From CAIWHR01 sp040007035 (GTDB lineage Bacteria > Pseudomonadota > Gammaproteobacteria > Burkholderiales > Casimicrobiaceae): a DNA stretch of 15,448 nucleotides. This document shows, in pieces, positions 13,618 to 15,448 of this stretch (position 1 is its first letter; every line of letters begins with the position of its first letter). Made by a program: the position numbers and the translations under genes. Under the pieces are notes generated by a model. That model worked only from the letters and a program-made list of their open reading frames with translations, did not search any database and was not told the DNA's origin. Location: NCBI GenBank assembly GCA_040007035.1, contig JBDTVU010000077.1, positions 1 through 15,448 on the forward strand, in the 5' to 3' direction.

Positions 13618-14819
13618 CTCCCGGTCTCCCGGTGCCGCAACCACGACATGGCCTGCATGATCTGGCCGCGATCGAGGCTGTTGACTTCCTCGCCGCGACC
13701 GACGCCGCGCAACATCGTCACCGTGAGCTCGCCGCCCAGGTGCTCGCGGAATTCCTCGATGCCGTCCAGGATCAGGAAACGGCCATTGTCATCGCGCGAT
13801 TCCATCGCGGGGTGCCACAGGTGGAACCCAAGTCGCTTGAACAGGGCATACACGCGCTCATCGACTCCGGCCGGCAACATGCCGGCATTGACCGAATAGC
13901 GCGTGTCGAGCGTCACGCCGATCGCCACCGCCTCGCCGTGGCGGAGCTCGTGCGCCGTGAGCGCCTCGAGCTTGTGCGCGGACCAGTGGCCATAGTCGAG
14001 GGGCCGGCCACTGCCGCTTTCGAAGGGGTCGCCGCCCTGGGCGATTTGCCGCATGTGCAGCTCGGCGCATCGACGAATCATGCGCGCGGTGGCATTGGCA
14101 ACGCATTCGCGCAATGCGTCCGCGTGTGCCTCCAGCCACTCGAAGAACGTCGCGTCGCGGATCAGCGATACCTTCACCGCCTCGGCGATGCCCGAGATGC
14201 GGTCGCGCGGATGCAGCGTGCGCAGGAAATCGAAGTCGTTCAGGACCGCGTGGGGAGGGGCGAAGCAGCCGAGGAAATTCTTCTTTCCGAACGCGTTGAC
14301 GCCGTTCTTCACACCGACGCCGGAATCGTTCTGCGCCAGCACCGTGGTGGGAACGCGGATGTGCCGCACGCCGCGGTGCGTGGTCGCGGCGACAAACCCG
14401 ATCATGTCGAGCAGCGCCCCGCCGCCCACCCCGACCACGTACGAATGCCGATCGATGGCCAATTCGCCAAGGCGCTGCTGGAGCCGCGTCACGAGCGTCG
14501 GGTCGTTCTTCACCTGCTCGCCCGCCGGCACCACTTCCGGCGGCGCGACGAGGCACATCGTGGCAGCGTGCGCCTGCGCATACGCTGCGATCTCGTGCAC
14601 CAGCGCCGGCCAGCTCGCGGCGACGTTGGCGTCGACGAAAACGGCGAAGCGATGCCGCTTGCCGGATTCGTGCCGGGACAGGGCGTGCGCGAACACCGGA
14701 TTGTCGCGATCGAAGACCCGCTCGGTGAAGTACACCGGATAGTCGTAGCGGATCGTGAATTCCTGTTGATAGACGGTCGCAGCCATCAATTCCACGACCT
14801 TGGCTGTCTCGGCATTCAT
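13614..14819 (-). CDS. eboD: EboD-like sugar-phosphate cyclase (3-dehydroquinate synthase superfamily)
   Basis: A 401-residue protein of the 3-dehydroquinate synthase/sugar-phosphate cyclase superfamily, which uses NAD and a divalent metal to cyclise a sugar phosphate. Seen: the NAD-binding loop GVGGGALLD near residues 130-138, PTTVLAQNDSGVGVKNG near 157-173, and the three expected metal ligands E213 (GIAEAVK), H278 (DYGHWSAHKLE) and H294 (LRHGEA). The YPVYFTERVF stretch near the N-terminus and the DNPVF that follows fit the EboD branch rather than AroB. I chose the ATG at 14819 because AGGGGG lies 5 nt upstream. A GTG at 14852 overlapping the eboB stop would add 11 residues and is possible. 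Its product is unknown; in the ebo cluster it is thought to make a cyclitol-like intermediate. AroB itself is less likely given the EboB neighbour and absence of shikimate genes here. Confidence 0.88.
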   Translation of the reverse strand: MNAETAKVVELMAATVYQQEFTIRYDYPVYFTERVFDRDNPVFAHALSRHESGKRHRFAVFVDANVAASWPALVHEIAAYAQAHAATMCLVAPPEVVPAGEQVKNDPTLVTRLQQRLGELAIDRHSYVVGVGGGALLDMIGFVAATTHRGVRHIRVPTTVLAQNDSGVGVKNGVNAFGKKNFLGCFAPPHAVLNDFDFLRTLHPRDRISGIAEAVKVSLIRDATFFEWLEAHADALRECVANATARMIRRCAELHMRQIAQGGDPFESGSGRPLDYGHWSAHKLEALTAHELRHGEAVAIGVTLDTRYSVNAGMLPAGVDERVYALFKRLGFHLWHPAMESRDDNGRFLILDGIEEFREHLGGELTVTMLRGVGRGEEVNSLDRGQIMQAMSWLRHRETGR

Positions 14820-14824
14820 CGCGG

Positions 14825-14830
14825 CCCCCT
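14825..14830 (-). promoter_or_regulatory. Shine-Dalgarno AGGGGG deciding the eboD start
   Basis: AGGGGG on the minus strand sits 5 nt before the ATG at 14819. No comparable purine run precedes the alternative GTG at 14852, so this site favours the shorter EboD. The GTG nevertheless overlaps the upstream stop as GTGA, so dual initiation cannot be excluded. Confidence 0.55.
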
Positions 14831-14848
14831 TGCCAGGATGTCCCGTGC

Positions 14849-15448
14849 TCACTTGATCACCGGTTGCTCGTCGCGCTCGGCGATGACGGGGAGATCGTCC
14901 ACGCGTGGCTGCTGTCCGCGTAACACGGAATTGCCTTGGAAGAGCAGCCGCTCATCCCGCGGCCTGCTGCTCAGCCAGTGCCCTTCTTCCATCTGACCGC
15001 TTTGGCCAAACGCCGCGAGCGCGTTCGCGTAGCAGGTGGCTTCGACGTCCGCACGGGGAATGCCGCGCTCGAGCATCAGCCGAGCCGTCTTCGGCACGGC
15101 GAGCGGATCCGACTTGCCCCAGTCGGCGCTCGAGTCGATGAATATGCGAGTCGAGCCGTAGCGGCGCGCGATCTCCACCATACGCTCGCTGCCCATCTTG
15201 GTTTCGGGATACAGCGTGAAGGCGGCCCAGAAGCCGCGGTCGAGCACCTCCTGGACGGTCTCTTCGTTGTTGTGATCGATGACCACCGAACCGGGGTCCA
15301 GTCCCATTTCGATGGCGACGTCCATGCTGCGCGAGGTGCCACGTTTCTTGTCCCGGTGCGGCGTGTGGACCTGCACCAGCATCCCGAGATCGCGCGCGAG
15401 TTGCAGCTGCGCGCGGTAATACTTGTCCTCGGCCGCGGTCTGGTCGTC
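14849..15448 (-). CDS. eboB: EboB-like TatD-family metal-dependent hydrolase (5' end cut by window edge)
   Basis: This is the C-terminal 199 residues of a TatD-like TIM-barrel hydrolase; the reading frame is open to the right edge, so the start is outside. Visible motifs fit a metal-dependent amidohydrolase-like barrel: VQVHTPH with two candidate metal-binding histidines, then VVIDHNNEET, then a late acidic strand FIDSSADWGKSDPLAVPKTA. The ADWG-SDPLAVPK signature is what I associate with the EboB branch rather than with the housekeeping DNase TatD. Known family context: EboB is part of the ebo cluster found in cyanobacteria, Bacteroidota and some proteobacteria; its substrate is not known. 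The stop codon overlaps a GTG that could start the next gene (GTGA), which points to translational coupling. The assignment to EboB is strengthened by the EboD homologue directly downstream. The alternative is a generic TatD hydrolase that merely neighbours it. Confidence 0.85.
   Translation of the reverse strand, partial: DDQTAAEDKYYRAQLQLARDLGMLVQVHTPHRDKKRGTSRSMDVAIEMGLDPGSVVIDHNNEETVQEVLDRGFWAAFTLYPETKMGSERMVEIARRYGSTRIFIDSSADWGKSDPLAVPKTARLMLERGIPRADVEATCYANALAAFGQSGQMEEGHWLSSRPRDERLLFQGNSVLRGQQPRVDDLPVIAERDEQPVIK

Noticed and set aside
13617..13644. GTG at 13644 as methyltransferase start
   Set aside because: It would lie 31 nt inside eboD and adds only nine residues; the ATG at 13617 gives the ATGA overlap seen elsewhere in the string.
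1..15448. tRNA, rRNA, CRISPR array, insertion sequence or phage gene
   Set aside because: Almost all of the window is occupied by the thirteen minus-strand genes; no cloverleaf, spaced repeat array, transposase or terminal inverted repeat was seen.

Overview
The window is dense, GC-rich DNA (GC in the third codon position almost throughout) from a Gram-negative bacterium. Four secreted or exported proteins carry ordinary Sec signal peptides, and the gene content is that of a proteobacterium or a related phylum. No phylogenetic marker is present, so I do not name a taxon. All thirteen genes lie on the minus strand and are almost contiguous. There is no non-coding stretch longer than about 110 bp, no RNA gene, no mobile element and no CRISPR array. 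Reading in the direction of transcription (right to left), both ends are cut by the window edge.

Region 1 (15448 to 12589): the 3' part of an EboB-type TatD hydrolase, an EboD-type sugar-phosphate cyclase (3-dehydroquinate synthase superfamily) and a two-domain SAM-dependent O-methyltransferase. EboB and EboD are hallmark members of the ebo cluster, which is linked in other bacteria to the handling or export of a small-molecule precursor (for example scytonemin monomer in cyanobacteria). Here eboB and eboD adjoin directly, without the eboC gene usually found between them, and no eboE follows.

Region 2 (12592 to 8868): a secreted YdjY-like protein, a six-helix membrane protein and two tandem secreted proteins of the prenyltransferase/squalene-oxidase-repeat (alpha/alpha barrel) type. 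The two are each 361 residues, about 63% identical and align without a gap. The 109-bp spacer between them is not random. It holds a decayed copy of the first 44 bp of the gene that follows the second copy (36/44 bases identical, now with a stop at codon 4). It is followed by a probable decayed copy of the last 51 bp of the gene that precedes the first copy (33/51). This is a fossil of the tandem duplication.

Region 3 (8863 to 1): three membrane proteins of unknown function, then a MoxR AAA+ ATPase, a DUF58 protein, a BatA-like membrane VWA protein and a large protein with two VWA domains around a glutamine-amidotransferase-like domain. The last starts with GTG and runs off the left edge. Together these form a MoxR/VWA envelope-chaperone module with four intact MIDAS motifs.

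Seven of the twelve junctions can be ATGA or GTGA start/stop overlaps and most others are within 50 bp, so the region probably works as one transcriptional unit. My reading, as inference, is that cytoplasmic ebo-type enzymes and a methyltransferase make or modify a small molecule, while the periplasmic and membrane proteins, matured or remodelled by the MoxR/VWA module, handle it or its partner complex in the envelope.
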